Assembly: GCF_005280275.1 (NCBI RefSeq)
Contig: NZ_CP040021.1
Coordinates: 2,195,001 to 2,259,000 of the forward strand
DNA: 64,000 bases
Direction of reading: 5' to 3'
Source of the DNA: Salinivibrio kushneri
Lineage (GTDB): Bacteria > Pseudomonadota > Gammaproteobacteria > Enterobacterales > Vibrionaceae
Below the pieces are notes generated by a model that searched no databases, was not told where the DNA came from, and worked only from the letters and a program-made list of their open reading frames with translations. Position numbers and translations under genes: made by a program. Shown in pieces: positions 1 through 12,132 of this stretch (the stretch's first letter is position 1; the number at the start of each line of letters is the position of its first letter).

Positions 1-827
1 GCCTCGGTGATGAAGATGGGATTATCACCCGTAAGCGGTTAGATAACCTGATCGAAAAGCTGCTGAAATTTAAAAACAGCGACAGTATCGACTTGCCCGG
101 CTTGTCGGCTGACCGCCAACCGGTTTTCGCCGCCGGCGTCGCGATTCTTTCTGGGATATTTGATGCGCTTGCCATCGAATCGATGCGCTTCTCTGATGGT
201 GCACTACGTGAAGGGTTGCTCTATGAAATGGAAGACCGCTTTCAGCGTACCGATATCCGTGGTCGCACGACGGATGATATGGCAGCACGCTACAACATCG
301 ACCTGAGTCACGCCCGTCGCGTGCAACATACAGCGGCGTATTTTTATGCGCAAGCCGAGCCGGATAAAGGCAGCAAAAAAGCAGAGCTCGCCGGGCTTTT
401 GAATTGGGCTGCGCTGCTGCACGAAGTGGGGTTAAGCATTGGTTATCCTGGCTACCACAAGCATTCTGCGTATATTTTGCGCAATACCAATTTACCTGGG
501 TTTAACCAAGAGCAGCAAACCGTGCTTGCCACCCTCGCGCGCTTCCATCGTAAGGCACTAAAGCTCAACGAGATGCCTAAGTTTACCTTGTTTAAACCTA
601 AGCTCATCGAGACGCTGATTTGCGCACTACGGTTAGCCTGTGTGTTGCATTCACAGCGTAACGACGAGGCCTTGCCAGAGATTGATCTCAGTGTCGACAA
701 GAAAGGGGCATGGCAGCTCACCTTCCCGACAGGGTGGTTGCAAGAAAACCGCTTGCTCGCGGCGGATTTGGAAGCCGAAAAGCAATACTGGCAATCCGTA
801 AACTGGACGCTGACTTTTAGTGACTAA
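1..827 (+). CDS. ppx: Exopolyphosphatase (Ppx/GppA family), C-terminal part
   Basis: The gene enters from the left edge; the reading frame is open from base 3 and stops at 825-827. The visible ~274 residues match the C-terminal half of Ppx/GppA phosphatases: the end of the ASKHA-like catalytic part (SIDLPGLSADR, AAGVAILSGI) followed by an HD-like helical region (LLHEVGLSIGYPGYHKHSAYIL). Ppx removes terminal phosphate from inorganic polyphosphate in the cytoplasm. Its neighbours (pstS-like, phoR, phoB, convergent) and the order known in vibrios, where ppx sits beside ppk and the pho regulators, favour Ppx over GppA. The N-terminus and any upstream ppk are outside the window. Confidence 0.85.
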   Translation, partial: LGDEDGIITRKRLDNLIEKLLKFKNSDSIDLPGLSADRQPVFAAGVAILSGIFDALAIESMRFSDGALREGLLYEMEDRFQRTDIRGRTTDDMAARYNIDLSHARRVQHTAAYFYAQAEPDKGSKKAELAGLLNWAALLHEVGLSIGYPGYHKHSAYILRNTNLPGFNQEQQTVLATLARFHRKALKLNEMPKFTLFKPKLIETLICALRLACVLHSQRNDEALPEIDLSVDKKGAWQLTFPTGWLQENRLLAADLEAEKQYWQSVNWTLTFSD

Positions 828-887
828 GCGCGCGCCAAGCGTTCGCTTGCGCAACGCCGAGTCCCTCACAAGCCGATTATCTCGCAG

Positions 888-1856
888 CTAGTCTTTTAGC
901 GATGCATCCAGCCCTAGTGCTTGTCTTTGCGCGCGCACCGCTTGAGCCGGCAAGGGAATATAGCCTTGCTGGCTCACCGCCTTCTGCCCTTGCGCCGACA
1001 AAATATAACGCATAAATGCCGATTCAAGGGGCGCCAGCGGCTGATTGGGGGCTTTATTGATGTACAAATATAAATAACGGGTAAGGGGGTACTCACCCGT
1101 TCGAATCGCTGAAGGGGTGGGCTTTATCGCCGCTTTTCCCTGGTGTGAAATCGCCAACATGCGCGCGCCAGAGGCCTGATGACCAATTCCTGCATACCCG
1201 ATAGCATTCAGCGAAGAGGCCACCGACTGCACCACTGACGCCGAGCCAGGCTGCTCATTCACATCGGCACGAAAATCCCCACGGCACAACGCGGCTTGCT
1301 TAAAATAACCATAGGTACCGGATACCGAGTTGCGGCCGAATAATTGTAAATCTCGGTTGGCCCAACGGCCTGATAAGCCCAATTGCCCCCAGGTTGCCAC
1401 CGGCTGACTCGCGCCACACCAAAGCGTGCGAGAAAATACCGCATCCAGCTGTTGAAAGCTGATGGCGCGTAAAGGGTTATCTTGGTGGACATAGACGGCC
1501 ATCGCATCCACCGCAACGGGGACCGCGGTAGGAGGATAGCCAAAACGTGCTTGAAACGCATTTTCTTCACTGACCCGCATCGGACGACTCATGGGGCCAA
1601 GTTGGGCTGTCCCTTCCACCAGCGCGGGGGCGGCGGAGGCAGAGCCTGGCGTTTGTAGCTGTATATTCACTCCGGGATGCAACCGTTTGAACCCTTCCGT
1701 CCAAGCGGCCATCATATTGGCTAGGGTATCTGATCCCACTGAGCTCAAGTTACCGGATATACCACTGCTACGTTGATAATCAGGCAGGGTGTCAGCATGA
1801 CTAAGGCTCGCCACACTCAATAGCAGGCAGGCTGTGGCCAAAAACCGCTTTAACAT
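888..1856 (-). CDS. PstS-like phosphate-binding periplasmic protein
   Basis: A 322-residue protein with an N-terminal signal peptide ([21 protein letters not shown]). It has the PstS-type phosphate-binding signatures SVGSDTL near residue 40 and [20 protein letters not shown], and a later SVSGTYGYF stretch. Such proteins deliver phosphate to the PstCAB importer or act as phosphate sensors or scavengers. No pstCAB genes are visible next to it. Its start overlaps the 3' end of phoR by 7 bp, so it is translated from the phoB-phoR-pstS-like transcript and should be induced by phosphate starvation. Convergent with ppx. Vibrios carry a similar third gene behind phoBR. Confidence 0.85.
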   Translation of the reverse strand: MLKRFLATACLLLSVASLSHADTLPDYQRSSGISGNLSSVGSDTLANMMAAWTEGFKRLHPGVNIQLQTPGSASAAPALVEGTAQLGPMSRPMRVSEENAFQARFGYPPTAVPVAVDAMAVYVHQDNPLRAISFQQLDAVFSRTLWCGASQPVATWGQLGLSGRWANRDLQLFGRNSVSGTYGYFKQAALCRGDFRADVNEQPGSASVVQSVASSLNAIGYAGIGHQASGARMLAISHQGKAAIKPTPSAIRTGEYPLTRYLYLYINKAPNQPLAPLESAFMRYILSAQGQKAVSQQGYIPLPAQAVRAQRQALGLDASLKD

Positions 1857-3145
1857 GCTAACCGCTCCGGTAAGGTAAAGGAGAACGTGCTCCCTACCCC
1901 GAGTTCACTTTGAATATCTAATTCCGCATCGTGATGACTGAGCGCATGTTTTACAATCGCCAGCCCTAAGCCACTGCCACCCGTTTCACGGGAGCGGGCT
2001 TTATCTACCCGATAAAAACGCTCGGTTAACCGATCCAGATGTTGCGGCGCGATACCCTCGCCACTGTCCTGTACTTCCAAGCGTGGGCCTTTGCTTGCGC
2101 GATACCAACGCACAGTGATCCCAGCTTTGGGCGGAGTATGCTTTACTGCGTTATAAACTAGGTTGGAAATCGCACTGCGTAATTGGTCGTCATTGCCTTT
2201 TACTTTAAGGCTGGTATCGACTTCAAACGTGAGTACATGCTCACTATCACCACTTAAAGCTTGGGCTTCTTTTTGTAGCACATCAAGCATGGCTGGCACA
2301 TCGACAAGATGATCCAACTCAGGCTTGGCCGCTGCTTCAATTTTAGACAAGGTCAAAAGCTGTTCCACCAGTGACTCCATCCGGGACAATTGCTCGGTCA
2401 TCACCCCATGTGCTTTGGGCCACATGGGACCGACGACCATCTCTGGATCTTCCGTCATTTCTAAGTAGCCACGTAACACCGTCATCGGCGTGCGTAGCTC
2501 ATGTGAAACATTGGCGAAAAAGTTGCGGCGCATCCCTTCCAGTTGCTTCAACTGAGTGATATCACGCACCACCATCAAATACTCGCCTTCCGCATAGGGC
2601 ATGGTCCGGAACTCAAGTGTGCGCGCGCTATTAAGGTGAGAGCGCATCTCAAGCGGCACATCGTAGTTGGCATCAGCTATATAGCTGACGAATTCAGGGG
2701 CGCGGATAAGATTACTGATATGCTGACCATTATCATCAGGCATACGCAAGCCAAGCAGCTCTTGGGCTAATTTGTTACACCAGACAATGGCACCGTCACG
2801 CTCAAACACCACCACCGCATCCGGTAAAGATTCCGCCCCGTTGCGAAAGCGACGAATCAGATTCGCCAGCTCCTTACGGCGACGACGATTACGCTTTTGT
2901 AAGCGATAAATCCCATTAAACAAAGGCTCCCAGGAGCCGGTGCCAGAGGGTGGCATCAGGCTTTTGTCTTTCCAAAGCCAATCGGACAGCTTGACCTGCT
3001 GATGCAGGTGCCAAAGCAGCATGGCAACGGTAGCGCCAAGCAATAGCCAAGGTAGGCCACCAAACAGCCAGCCTATAATAAACCAAGGTAAATAAAAAAA
3101 AGCCAGCTCCCAGGCTAGCTTCTTCCAAGACAGTCGTTCGACCAT
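1850..3145 (-). CDS. phoR: Phosphate regulon sensor histidine kinase PhoR
   Basis: A 431-residue membrane histidine kinase. Two hydrophobic segments lie in the first ~48 residues, followed by a basic linker, a PAS-like domain (about 100-200), a HisKA box [10 protein letters not shown] with His215, and the ATPase motifs [11 protein letters not shown] (N box), DSGEGI (G1) and [12 protein letters not shown] (G2). PhoR autophosphorylates under phosphate limitation and phosphorylates PhoB. It has almost no periplasmic loop, as is typical of PhoR, which senses through the Pst-PhoU complex. It lies 38 bp downstream of phoB on the same strand and overlaps the pstS-like gene by 7 bp, so the three form one operon. 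Confidence 0.95.
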   Translation of the reverse strand: MVERLSWKKLAWELAFFYLPWFIIGWLFGGLPWLLLGATVAMLLWHLHQQVKLSDWLWKDKSLMPPSGTGSWEPLFNGIYRLQKRNRRRRKELANLIRRFRNGAESLPDAVVVFERDGAIVWCNKLAQELLGLRMPDDNGQHISNLIRAPEFVSYIADANYDVPLEMRSHLNSARTLEFRTMPYAEGEYLMVVRDITQLKQLEGMRRNFFANVSHELRTPMTVLRGYLEMTEDPEMVVGPMWPKAHGVMTEQLSRMESLVEQLLTLSKIEAAAKPELDHLVDVPAMLDVLQKEAQALSGDSEHVLTFEVDTSLKVKGNDDQLRSAISNLVYNAVKHTPPKAGITVRWYRASKGPRLEVQDSGEGIAPQHLDRLTERFYRVDKARSRETGGSGLGLAIVKHALSHHDAELDIQSELGVGSTFSFTLPERLAC

Positions 3146-3183
3146 TGCGTCTCCATGCAGCCTACACCTGATGTAGGCCGGAT

Positions 3184-3873
3184 TTAACTACGTGTTGAAA
3201 AGCGGTATCCAGCGCCGCGTACCGTTTGTACCAATTTAGCGTGCCCACCGGCTTCTAGCACTTTGCGCAAACGACGAATATGCACATCGACCGTTCTATC
3301 TTCAACATAGACATTGGTGCCCCACACGTTATTGAGTAGCTGCTCGCGGCTATATACACGCTCTTGATGGGTCATGAAAAAGTGCAACAGCTTAAACTCG
3401 GTCGGCCCCATGTCTAGCGGCTCATCATTGGCGGTCACTCGGTGCGAGACAGGGTCAAGTTTCAACCCTTGTACTTCAATAACATCATCCAAGGTTGTCG
3501 GCGATACACGGCGCATCACCGCTTTTAATCGCGCCACCAGCTCTTTCGGCGAGAAAGGTTTGGTGATGTAGTCATCTGCGCCTACTTCCAGGCCTCGCAC
3601 TTTGTCTTCTTCCTCGCCCCGTGCGGTCAGCATCACCACAGGAATCTGTCGGGTCAACTCTTCCCGCTTTAAGTGCTTAATAAGATTGAGCCCCGATCCA
3701 CCAGGTAACATCCAATCCATCAGGATCATTTCTGGGTAAGGCTCGCATATTTGCGCCAGTGCCGAATCGTAGTCTTCTGCCTCAACCGTTTGATAACCTT
3801 TTTGTTCAAGCACAAAACAAAGCATCTCGCGAATGGGGGCTTCGTCTTCAACAACGAGAATCCGTCTAACCAT
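3184..3873 (-). CDS. phoB: Phosphate regulon response regulator PhoB
   Basis: A 229-residue OmpR/PhoB-type response regulator. The N-terminal receiver domain has the acidic pocket (VVEDE), phosphoacceptor Asp53 (ILMDWMLPG) and the conserved [10 protein letters not shown] lysine region. The C-terminal winged helix contains the recognition region [16 protein letters not shown]. Phosphorylated PhoB binds Pho boxes and activates phosphate-scavenging genes. It is the first gene of the phoB-phoR-pstS-like operon, with a probable Pho box upstream that gives autoregulation. Length and motifs fit the family exactly. Confidence 0.96.
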   Translation of the reverse strand: MVRRILVVEDEAPIREMLCFVLEQKGYQTVEAEDYDSALAQICEPYPEMILMDWMLPGGSGLNLIKHLKREELTRQIPVVMLTARGEEEDKVRGLEVGADDYITKPFSPKELVARLKAVMRRVSPTTLDDVIEVQGLKLDPVSHRVTANDEPLDMGPTEFKLLHFFMTHQERVYSREQLLNNVWGTNVYVEDRTVDVHIRRLRKVLEAGGHAKLVQTVRGAGYRFSTRS

Positions 3874-3907
3874 GATAATTACCTAGTGTTATCATTGAAC
3901 TGGCGCC

Positions 3908-3941
3908 ATTATGTGGATTTATTATGACATTTTTGTGACCC
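3908..3941 (-). promoter_or_regulatory. Pho box and -10 of the phoB operon
   Basis: Read on the minus strand, two GTCA cores 11 bp apart (GGTCACAAAAATGTCATAAT, 3922-3940) match the two direct half-sites of a Pho box. CATAAT at 3908-3913, about 10 bp further on, can serve as the -10 element. This is the PhoB-activated arrangement in which the Pho box replaces the -35. It supports autoactivation of phoBR. Confidence 0.6.
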
Positions 3942-3980
3942 AGCGCGAGCTATTTTCCCCTTGTGTCGACAGGCTGTGAC

Positions 3981-6900
3981 CTAGCCAACACCTTGCTCTG
4001 TCACCATGACTCTGCTTGCGCCACCACCTTGGCTATCTACGCGCACTTGCGCACCAATCCGTTCAACCAGCGTATTCACATGCGAAATCACCCCAATTTG
4101 TCGGCCATCCGCTTGCAGAGTGTCCAAGCAGGCGAGCGCCATTTCTAAGCTGTCAGGATCTAGGGTGCCGAAGCCCTCATCAATAAACAATGAGCCAAGC
4201 TGGCGGGTATCTGCCGCTAAAGAGGCCAGTGCTAGCGCCAGCGAGAGCGAGACTAAAAAGCTCTCTCCGCCAGACAGTGATTCGACACTGCGCACCTCAT
4301 CACCCATATCATGATCGACCACTTGTAGCGCCAGCAAGCTATCCGGTACCGTTTGCAATGCATAACGTGGTGACAATGACGCCAAGTGCTCATTGGCAAT
4401 CTCGACCAGCTGGGACAAGGTTAACGACTGCGCAAGATTACGGAATTTAGCGCCACTGGCAGAGCCTATCAGGTCGGCCAATTTCAACCATTGCTCGGTT
4501 TGCTGCCTCTGTCCCTCGATTTTTTCGGTCAGCGAGCCGGCTTGCTGTTTGGCTTTTTCCGACTCCGTCAATTGATGGCGGAGGGTGAAGAGCCGCTGCT
4601 CGTTTTCTTCAAGTGCTTGTTGCCAACTCGCTTGCTGCGCGCTAAGTGATGCCTCATCCTCCGAGAGTTGCTGCGTCGCTAGCCAAGCACTTGCATCAGC
4701 GATGGCCTGCTGACAATGACTAAGCTGTTGCTGACGCTCATCAAGGCGTGTTTTTGCTTCTTGATAACGCGCCTCAACGTCGCTGATAGCCTGTCGCTCA
4801 TTGGCTCGCCATGCCTCACTGTAAGAAAGTGCGGTAATTAAATCATACTGATGAACACCAAGCTCCGGCTGCCATTGGATCCAACGTCTAACACTTGCGC
4901 GGTAGCGCTGGTCCGCCTCACGCTGCTGGGTATCGAGAGTTTGCTGGCGCGCCTGTACGCCCGCGCGCTTTTCACTGGCCTGCGTATACGCCTGCTCAGC
5001 GTGGTTACGTTGCGCCCGTTGCCCGTCGATGGCGGCTTTATATTCTCGCTCCAACGCCTCTAAATCTGATTGCGGGATCAGTGCTTGGCGCTCGACACTT
5101 TGTTGTTGATGCTCTTGCGCCAACACAACCAATTGCGCTTGCCGTGCTTGAATATCTTCCGACAAGCTCTGACACTGCTGCGAGAGCGTGGCCAGTTCGG
5201 TCTCTCTTTGTTGTTTGTGCTCAGCAAGCGCCGCTTTTTCATCTTGCAGCGCCTGGTAGGCCTGAATTTTTTGCTCCATCTGGCGGATATAATGCGCCGC
5301 CCCCACCTGTTGCAGGCTCGCCAGCCATTGCCCAGCACCTAACTGCTGATCCAACGATTGGCTGACGCGCGTGAGTTGCGCGTGTTGCTGTTGCCATTGC
5401 TCATCAATCGCGTTGAGTCGTGTCTCACACTCAGTCAGTGACTGATCAAGTTGATGACGTCGTGCCACTCGCTGCTCACGTGCATGTTGGAGTTCCGCGA
5501 TGGCCGTATCCATTTGTTGCACGTGCGCAAGCTGTTGTTGGCGCTCCGTCATCGCTTGATAACAGGTTTGATACTCGGCATAGGTTTGTTGCGCCTGTGC
5601 GTCAATCTCGCCGAGGATGTCACTGAGTGGACGTGATAAGTCGATGGCTTCATCCAGCTCAGCGATCGCGGCAGACACCTCGCGTTCGCATTGCTGTCGC
5701 TCAGCCTGCCAAACAGCTCCCTGTTCTCTCAGCTCGGCGCACGCGTGCTGGCTTTGCTGGTGCTGTTTCTGCCAATAATAGTATTCGGCATTGTGCTGGT
5801 TATACGAGGCTTGTAAGGCGTCTACACGCGCCTGCTGCTGGGCGATCATGCCTTCAATCGCGGGGGCATGGTGTAGATAAGGATGTTCGGTGGCCCCACA
5901 GAGCGGACAAGGATCCCCTTCGTGTAAGGTTTGGCGAAGATCATCAAGCTCGACCACCGCCATCGCTTGTTGAAGGCTGTTTTGAGCCTCCTCCACCTGA
6001 GCCTGCTCACGGGTTAGTGTGTCTTTCAATTGGGCTAAATGGGCTTGGCTGTCCGCAAGCAATGCTTGGTGTTTTTCCAGCTCCGCTTGATTATGCTGAC
6101 AGCGCTCTTGCCAATACTGCCAGTTTTTCCCCTCATTGAGCACCGCTTCTTGCTGCTGCTTTTGCGTGTGCAACTTGCTATACCGTGCCTGATCTGCGTC
6201 TTGATTTGCCTGCAGCGCCTCAGGCTCCAGCGCTTGTCGCTTGGCTTTCAGCTGCGCACTACTGTCATCCACTTGGGCAATGTCTTTGTCCAACTTGTCA
6301 CGTTGCGGCTGCCAATGTTGCTGCTGATGATGACGGGCTTGATACTCTTCTTGCAGCGCCGAGAGAGTGTCTTGGCAATCGAGGTACTGGCGCAGGTTAT
6401 CGAACACCGGCTGATAGTGCTCCGCCACATGCGAGAAGTCACCATATTGCGCGATTTCTTGTTCTAACGCCTTCTCGCGACGTTGCTGTTGCTCGGCTTG
6501 TTCGCGCGCATGGACGAGTGACTGGTGAGCATGACGATACTTTTGCTGCTGCTCATTCAACGCCACGTTTTGATCGTGCATTTGCCGCTCAATGCCGGAC
6601 AATTGCGTATCGATTTGCTGCGCCTCACGCACTTTAGGCTCAATATCCGCCCAATATTGCTCGGCCTCAGCCAATGCTCGGTTGGCGGCGCGCCAGCGTT
6701 CGGCTTCTTGTTCATATGCTTGCGCAATCTCGCGCTCTTCGCGAGCGAGTTGATGGCTTTCGAGTGTGAGCGCTTGGCGTTGCCACTGGCTGGTTTGCAC
6801 CGCTTGCCAGTCGTCGCGCGCCACTTGCACTCGCTCTATCTCATCCAACGCCTCTCGCCGCGCGGCAATGCCTTCTCGCGCTTCACTCGCTTCATCGAGC

Positions 6901-7748
6901 GCCTGCTGAGCCGTCTCGACACCCTGCTGCGCTTGGGCAAGGTGCGTGTGTTGTTGGCGGTAGTCGTTGAGTTTTCTCAGCTGAGTTTGTAAATCGTGAA
7001 TGTGCTGCTGGCATTGCGCCTGCTCTTGGTGCAGTTGCTGTTCTTCATCATCCGTGAGTAACTGAATATCGCCCAACTGTTGGGTCAGTTGATCCAGTGC
7101 TTGCTTTTCATCGCGGGCCCGCTCGTGTGCCATTTGCGACAGTCGGCTATATATCTCAGTGCCTGTCATCCGTTCAAGCAAGGCCGCTCTATCATCAGCA
7201 GACGCTTTTAAGAAAGCGGCAAAATCCCCTTGCGGCAACATCACCGCACGGCGGAACTGTTCATAGCTCAGCCCCACTAAGCGCTCTATTTCACTGAGTA
7301 CTTCCTGTTTTTTACCGGCAATACGTTGGCCTGTGGCGAGGTTCTCCAACCAATGCTCGCTCGCCTGTATGCGGCCATCCGCCTTGCCCCGCGCCCGGCG
7401 TACCGACCAGTGTGCGCGCCAACGACTGCCGTCATAGGCGACAAAATCAACCTCTGCGTACCCCTCGCCTTTACCACGCGATAAGATACTACGCACATCA
7501 TTGGCTTTAACCCGAGTGGTCGGGTCGCCCAAGCCAATATCCGCATCATGTTTTTTATTGGACTGAAAGCGCGGGATCTTGTCGTAAAGCGCCAAGCAAA
7601 TCGCATCCAAAAGCGTCGACTTTCCCGCGCCCGTCTTGCCTGTGATCGCAAATAAGCCACTGTCACCCAGTGGTCCTTGTGAAAAGTCCAATACAAACGG
7701 ATGTTGAATGCTGGCCAAATTCTCGCCACGTAATGCCAGGATTTTCAT
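3981..7748 (-). CDS. sbcC: SbcC, ATPase subunit of the SbcCD exonuclease
   Basis: A 1255-residue SMC-like ATPase. Walker A (ITGKTGAGKSTLLDAI) lies near residue 40 and the ABC signature (SLSGGESFLVSLSLALA) and Walker B (LFIDEGFGTLD) lie close to the C-terminus. In between are long Gln/Glu/Ala-rich coiled coils broken by the zinc hook CPLC around residue 610. With SbcD it cleaves hairpins and DNA ends, including palindromes and protein-blocked ends. It starts 3 bp after the sbcD stop codon, so the pair is translationally coupled. The coding strand is rich in CAG/CAA repeats that encode the coiled coil, and this produces many spurious antisense open frames. Confidence 0.95.
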   Translation of the reverse strand: MKILALRGENLASIQHPFVLDFSQGPLGDSGLFAITGKTGAGKSTLLDAICLALYDKIPRFQSNKKHDADIGLGDPTTRVKANDVRSILSRGKGEGYAEVDFVAYDGSRWRAHWSVRRARGKADGRIQASEHWLENLATGQRIAGKKQEVLSEIERLVGLSYEQFRRAVMLPQGDFAAFLKASADDRAALLERMTGTEIYSRLSQMAHERARDEKQALDQLTQQLGDIQLLTDDEEQQLHQEQAQCQQHIHDLQTQLRKLNDYRQQHTHLAQAQQGVETAQQALDEASEAREGIAARREALDEIERVQVARDDWQAVQTSQWQRQALTLESHQLAREEREIAQAYEQEAERWRAANRALAEAEQYWADIEPKVREAQQIDTQLSGIERQMHDQNVALNEQQQKYRHAHQSLVHAREQAEQQQRREKALEQEIAQYGDFSHVAEHYQPVFDNLRQYLDCQDTLSALQEEYQARHHQQQHWQPQRDKLDKDIAQVDDSSAQLKAKRQALEPEALQANQDADQARYSKLHTQKQQQEAVLNEGKNWQYWQERCQHNQAELEKHQALLADSQAHLAQLKDTLTREQAQVEEAQNSLQQAMAVVELDDLRQTLHEGDPCPLCGATEHPYLHHAPAIEGMIAQQQARVDALQASYNQHNAEYYYWQKQHQQSQHACAELREQGAVWQAERQQCEREVSAAIAELDEAIDLSRPLSDILGEIDAQAQQTYAEYQTCYQAMTERQQQLAHVQQMDTAIAELQHAREQRVARRHQLDQSLTECETRLNAIDEQWQQQHAQLTRVSQSLDQQLGAGQWLASLQQVGAAHYIRQMEQKIQAYQALQDEKAALAEHKQQRETELATLSQQCQSLSEDIQARQAQLVVLAQEHQQQSVERQALIPQSDLEALEREYKAAIDGQRAQRNHAEQAYTQASEKRAGVQARQQTLDTQQREADQRYRASVRRWIQWQPELGVHQYDLITALSYSEAWRANERQAISDVEARYQEAKTRLDERQQQLSHCQQAIADASAWLATQQLSEDEASLSAQQASWQQALEENEQRLFTLRHQLTESEKAKQQAGSLTEKIEGQRQQTEQWLKLADLIGSASGAKFRNLAQSLTLSQLVEIANEHLASLSPRYALQTVPDSLLALQVVDHDMGDEVRSVESLSGGESFLVSLSLALALASLAADTRQLGSLFIDEGFGTLDPDSLEMALACLDTLQADGRQIGVISHVNTLVERIGAQVRVDSQGGGASRVMVTEQGVG

Positions 7749-7751
7749 CGT

Positions 7752-8993
7752 TTATTGATCCTCGTCCTGTTCCAGTTGCTCCAATAACTGAGAAAACGTT
7801 GCTGATAACGCCGTATCCGGTTCACCTTGATACTTTTGCTGCCAGCCATGACGCAGTACCTGATAAGGCTCAACCTCAGATAACCGTTGTTGCCGAAAGC
7901 CACTTGTTTGTGGTTGTTCTCGATAATGAGGGGTAATTTTGGCAAGCCGTACGGGTTTACTCTCTAGCGCGGCTAAGATCTTTTCTCTTAACATCGGCTG
8001 GGGTTTATCCAATAAAACAGGGACATCAAGCAAAGGCTGCTGCGACAGCGGTAAAGGCTCAAGCGTGAGCCCCGCCAAGGCGTCGAGTACCGTCTCCAGC
8101 GGTGCGGGCTGTTCCGGCACTCGCCATAAATCAACCGCACGCGGCACATAATGTGGCACCACACTTTGTAGCTGGTTGTCTTCAAGCGTCACGGCTAGTA
8201 CTTGATGCCGATAGTGGCGCTCTGATAACGATAGCGGAATCGGTGAGCCGCAGTAACGGATCCGAGATTGTTTCGCCACTTGCTGGGCTAAGTGCAAATG
8301 CCCGAGTGCGACATAAGCAATATCCTCACTGAAAATATCTGCCGGCAACGCATGCTGATTCCCCCCCAGAATGCGTCGCTCTGACATCTCTGATAACTCG
8401 CCACTGGCCATATACACATGGCCCATTGCTATCAATGCCTGATCAGCGCGCGCATTCTCACGTCCCGCTTGCTCCGTTTGCTGATAAATAGCTCGCACTC
8501 CCTCAATAAGCCGATCGTCCTTTTCATCGAGCCCTTCTGTACGTAAATCACCACTTCGCAAAAAAGGCACTGCCAATACCCAAGCCGCGACCTCGCCTGA
8601 CTTATCGGTAATTGGCACTCGCATACGTTCAGTATCTAAATCGCCATCTCCATCTCTCGCAATGGCACCAATTAAGTGTAAATCAAAGGCTTTAAGTAGC
8701 TCGTGTGGGGCGTCGAGTTTGCTAGGTGAGTCATGATTCCCGCCAGTGATCACTACATTTAAGTCTGGCAGTGCTTTGGCAATGTCAGCTAAAAATCGAT
8801 ACAGCATCCGCCAAGCACTGGCGGGTGGGTTAGCACTGTCAAACACATCTCCCGCCACCAATAAGGCATCGGCTTGCTCATCAATAAGACATTGCTTAAG
8901 CCAATCGAGAAAAGCTTGATGTTCATATTGGCGATCATAACCATGCAGCTGATGACCAAGGTGCCAATCGGAGGTATGAATGATTTTTAACAC
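7752..8993 (-). CDS. sbcD: SbcD, nuclease subunit of the SbcCD exonuclease
   Basis: An Mre11-type metallophosphoesterase of 413 residues from the preferred GTG start at 8993, which gives MLKIIHTSDWHLGH, the canonical SbcD N-terminus. A longer frame extends to 9146, but its extra 51 residues do not look like SbcD and would run into the divergent rdgC start. Metal-binding motifs are HTSDWHLGH, VAGDVFD, GNHDSP and a later GHVYMA / LGHLHLA pair. SbcD supplies the Mn-dependent nuclease active site of SbcCD. The Shine-Dalgarno for the GTG is weak, so the exact start is somewhat uncertain. Operon with sbcC; divergent from rdgC. Confidence 0.92.
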   Translation of the reverse strand: MLKIIHTSDWHLGHQLHGYDRQYEHQAFLDWLKQCLIDEQADALLVAGDVFDSANPPASAWRMLYRFLADIAKALPDLNVVITGGNHDSPSKLDAPHELLKAFDLHLIGAIARDGDGDLDTERMRVPITDKSGEVAAWVLAVPFLRSGDLRTEGLDEKDDRLIEGVRAIYQQTEQAGRENARADQALIAMGHVYMASGELSEMSERRILGGNQHALPADIFSEDIAYVALGHLHLAQQVAKQSRIRYCGSPIPLSLSERHYRHQVLAVTLEDNQLQSVVPHYVPRAVDLWRVPEQPAPLETVLDALAGLTLEPLPLSQQPLLDVPVLLDKPQPMLREKILAALESKPVRLAKITPHYREQPQTSGFRQQRLSEVEPYQVLRHGWQQKYQGEPDTALSATFSQLLEQLEQDEDQ

Positions 8994-9144
8994 AACTGAG
9001 GTAATCCATTCGTTGAGGAAGTTGGGCAAGTTTGTCTCGCTGAAGTCGCGAGCAGGGTTAAATTCTACGCTAATTGCAGCGACATTCGAGAGTGAATGCA
9101 ATACCATGTTGCCTTTCTCACAACAGGATGGATAAAGCCTCGCC

Positions 9145-10056
9145 ATGATTTGGTTTAAGAATTTACTCGTCTATCGTCTTACCCGTGATATTCCTCTCGA
9201 TCCAACCCAATTGGAAAGCCAGCTCAAGGAGTTCGACTTTACCCCTTGTGGCAGCCAGGACATGCAAAAATTTGGTTGGGACAATGCGCTGGGTAAGCAC
9301 GGCGATATGCTTACGCATGTCAGCGGTAACAATATCCTGATCCGCGCTCGCAAAGAAGAAAAGTTGCTTCCCGCGTCGGTGATCAAAGACGCTTTGGAAG
9401 AGAAAGTCGACGCCATGGAGCAAGCTCAAGGGCAACGCCTGAAAAAGCGCGAGAAAGACAGCCTAAAAGACGATGTGGTCATGGAGCTCTTGCCACGTGC
9501 CTTCACGCGCCAAAGCCAGATGTGTGCCTTGATCATGGCCGATAAAGGCCTAGTATTAGTTGATGCAGCCAGCATCAAAAAAGGCGAAGAGTTGCTCGCG
9601 CTATTACGAAAATCCATCGGCAGCTTACCCGTCGTGCCGGTTGAAACCGAGACCCCAGCAGAGCACGCGATGACCGAATGGGTGAAGCAAGGCCAAGCGC
9701 CGCAAGGCTTTCACCTCGGTGATGAGGCAGAACTGAAAGCGCTACTCGAAGAAGGTGGGGTGATAAAATGCAAACAGCAAGATCTCACCAGTGACGAAAT
9801 TCAGGCGCACTTGGAGGCAGACAAACAAGTCACCAAGTTATCCATGGACTGGCAAGAGCAAATCGACTTCGTATTAGGCGATGATTTGAGCCTGAAGCGC
9901 CTGAAATTTTCTGAAGAGATCCGCGATCAAAACGCTGACATCGACCGAGAAGATGTTGCCGCCCGCCTTGATGCTGACTTATCGCTGATGTGCGGCGAGC
10001 TCGACACGTTATTAGAAGGCTTATTCACGGCTTTAGGCGGTTTAAAAACCGACTAA
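9145..10056 (+). CDS. rdgC: Recombination-associated protein RdgC
   Basis: A 303-residue protein matching RdgC throughout, with the typical N-terminus [16 protein letters not shown] and a Lys-rich central region ([20 protein letters not shown]). RdgC is a nucleoid-associated ring-forming dimer that binds double-stranded DNA and restrains RecA-promoted exchange. It is divergent from sbcDC, about 150 bp away, so this intergenic region should hold both promoters. Length is normal for the family. Confidence 0.95.
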   Translation: MIWFKNLLVYRLTRDIPLDPTQLESQLKEFDFTPCGSQDMQKFGWDNALGKHGDMLTHVSGNNILIRARKEEKLLPASVIKDALEEKVDAMEQAQGQRLKKREKDSLKDDVVMELLPRAFTRQSQMCALIMADKGLVLVDAASIKKGEELLALLRKSIGSLPVVPVETETPAEHAMTEWVKQGQAPQGFHLGDEAELKALLEEGGVIKCKQQDLTSDEIQAHLEADKQVTKLSMDWQEQIDFVLGDDLSLKRLKFSEEIRDQNADIDREDVAARLDADLSLMCGELDTLLEGLFTALGGLKTD

Positions 10057-10091
10057 CTAATCCCTACAAAGATTAGGTAAATTCGGCTGGT

Positions 10092-10147
10092 AGTGTGGGC
10101 AATGTCACAGTAAAATGGCGCCCACACTCACCTTCAACGTGAAGGTG
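10092..10147 (+). promoter_or_regulatory. Two adjacent hairpins between rdgC and trhP
   Basis: Hairpin 1 pairs AGTGTGGGC (10092-10100) with GCCCACACT (10120-10128). Hairpin 2 pairs CACCTTC (10129-10135) with GAAGGTG (10141-10147). They abut, and end about 32 bp before the trhP start. No U-run follows, so they do not look like classical terminators. They may lie in the 5' leader of trhP. Function unknown. Confidence 0.4.
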
Positions 10148-10179
10148 CCTGACTTATACTCAGACTCAAGCTTGGAATT

Positions 10180-11782
<1,603 letters not shown>

Positions 11783-11788
11783 ACCACT

Positions 11789-11813
11789 AAAAGTGCCACA
11801 AGGCGCTTTTTTT
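11789..11813 (+). terminator. Intrinsic terminator after yfhL
   Basis: AAAAGTGCC and GGCGCTTTT form a nine-pair stem with loop ACAA, followed by further T residues. It ends the trhP-yfhL transcript. Confidence 0.8.
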
Positions 11814-11866
11814 ATGTCTTTTATTCTCCAGCAATAACCCTAAACACTATAGGGGCGCTTTAAACG

Positions 11867-11893
11867 CGAAAAACCCCAGCTTTTCAGCTAGGG
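11867..11893 (-). terminator. Third copy of the rrn tail terminator
   Basis: The same hairpin with a slightly changed loop (AGCTGAAAAGCTGGGG) and a T-run. It follows the second truncated tRNA-Asp end and also faces the yfhL terminator. Confidence 0.75.
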
Positions 11894-11999
11894 TTTCTAA
11901 TCTAAATAGTGGCGGAGTGGACGGGAGTCAACGCGCACTGCAAGGCGGGGCTGGCCATCCAGCCGCGACCAAGACGTCAGGCTTAGGGGAGCTTAAACG

Positions 12000-12026
12000 A
12001 AAAAAACCCCAGCCTTTCAGCTAGGG
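12000..12026 (-). terminator. Second copy of the rrn tail terminator
   Basis: The same stem, loop and seven-T run as at 12133-12159, 133 bp further downstream, following the first truncated tRNA-Asp end. Confidence 0.85.
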
Positions 12027-12132
12027 TTTCCAATCTAAATAGTGGCGGAGTGGACGGGAGTCAACGCGCACTGCAAGGCGGGGCTGGCCATCCAGCCGCG
12101 ACCAAGACGTCAGGCTTAGGGGAGCTTAAACG

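Noticed and set aside
4851-7297. Long open frames opposite and within sbcC
   Set aside because: Produced by the Gln/Ala/Glu-rich coiled-coil codons of sbcC; no ribosome sites and no protein family resemblance.
8994-9146. N-terminal extension of SbcD
   Set aside because: The extra 51 residues do not resemble SbcD and overlap the promoter region and start of divergent rdgC; GTG at 8993 gives the canonical N-terminus.
11910-12062. Extra tRNA-Asp genes
   Set aside because: Only the last 17-20 nt of the tRNA are present in each copy; no anticodon or D arm.
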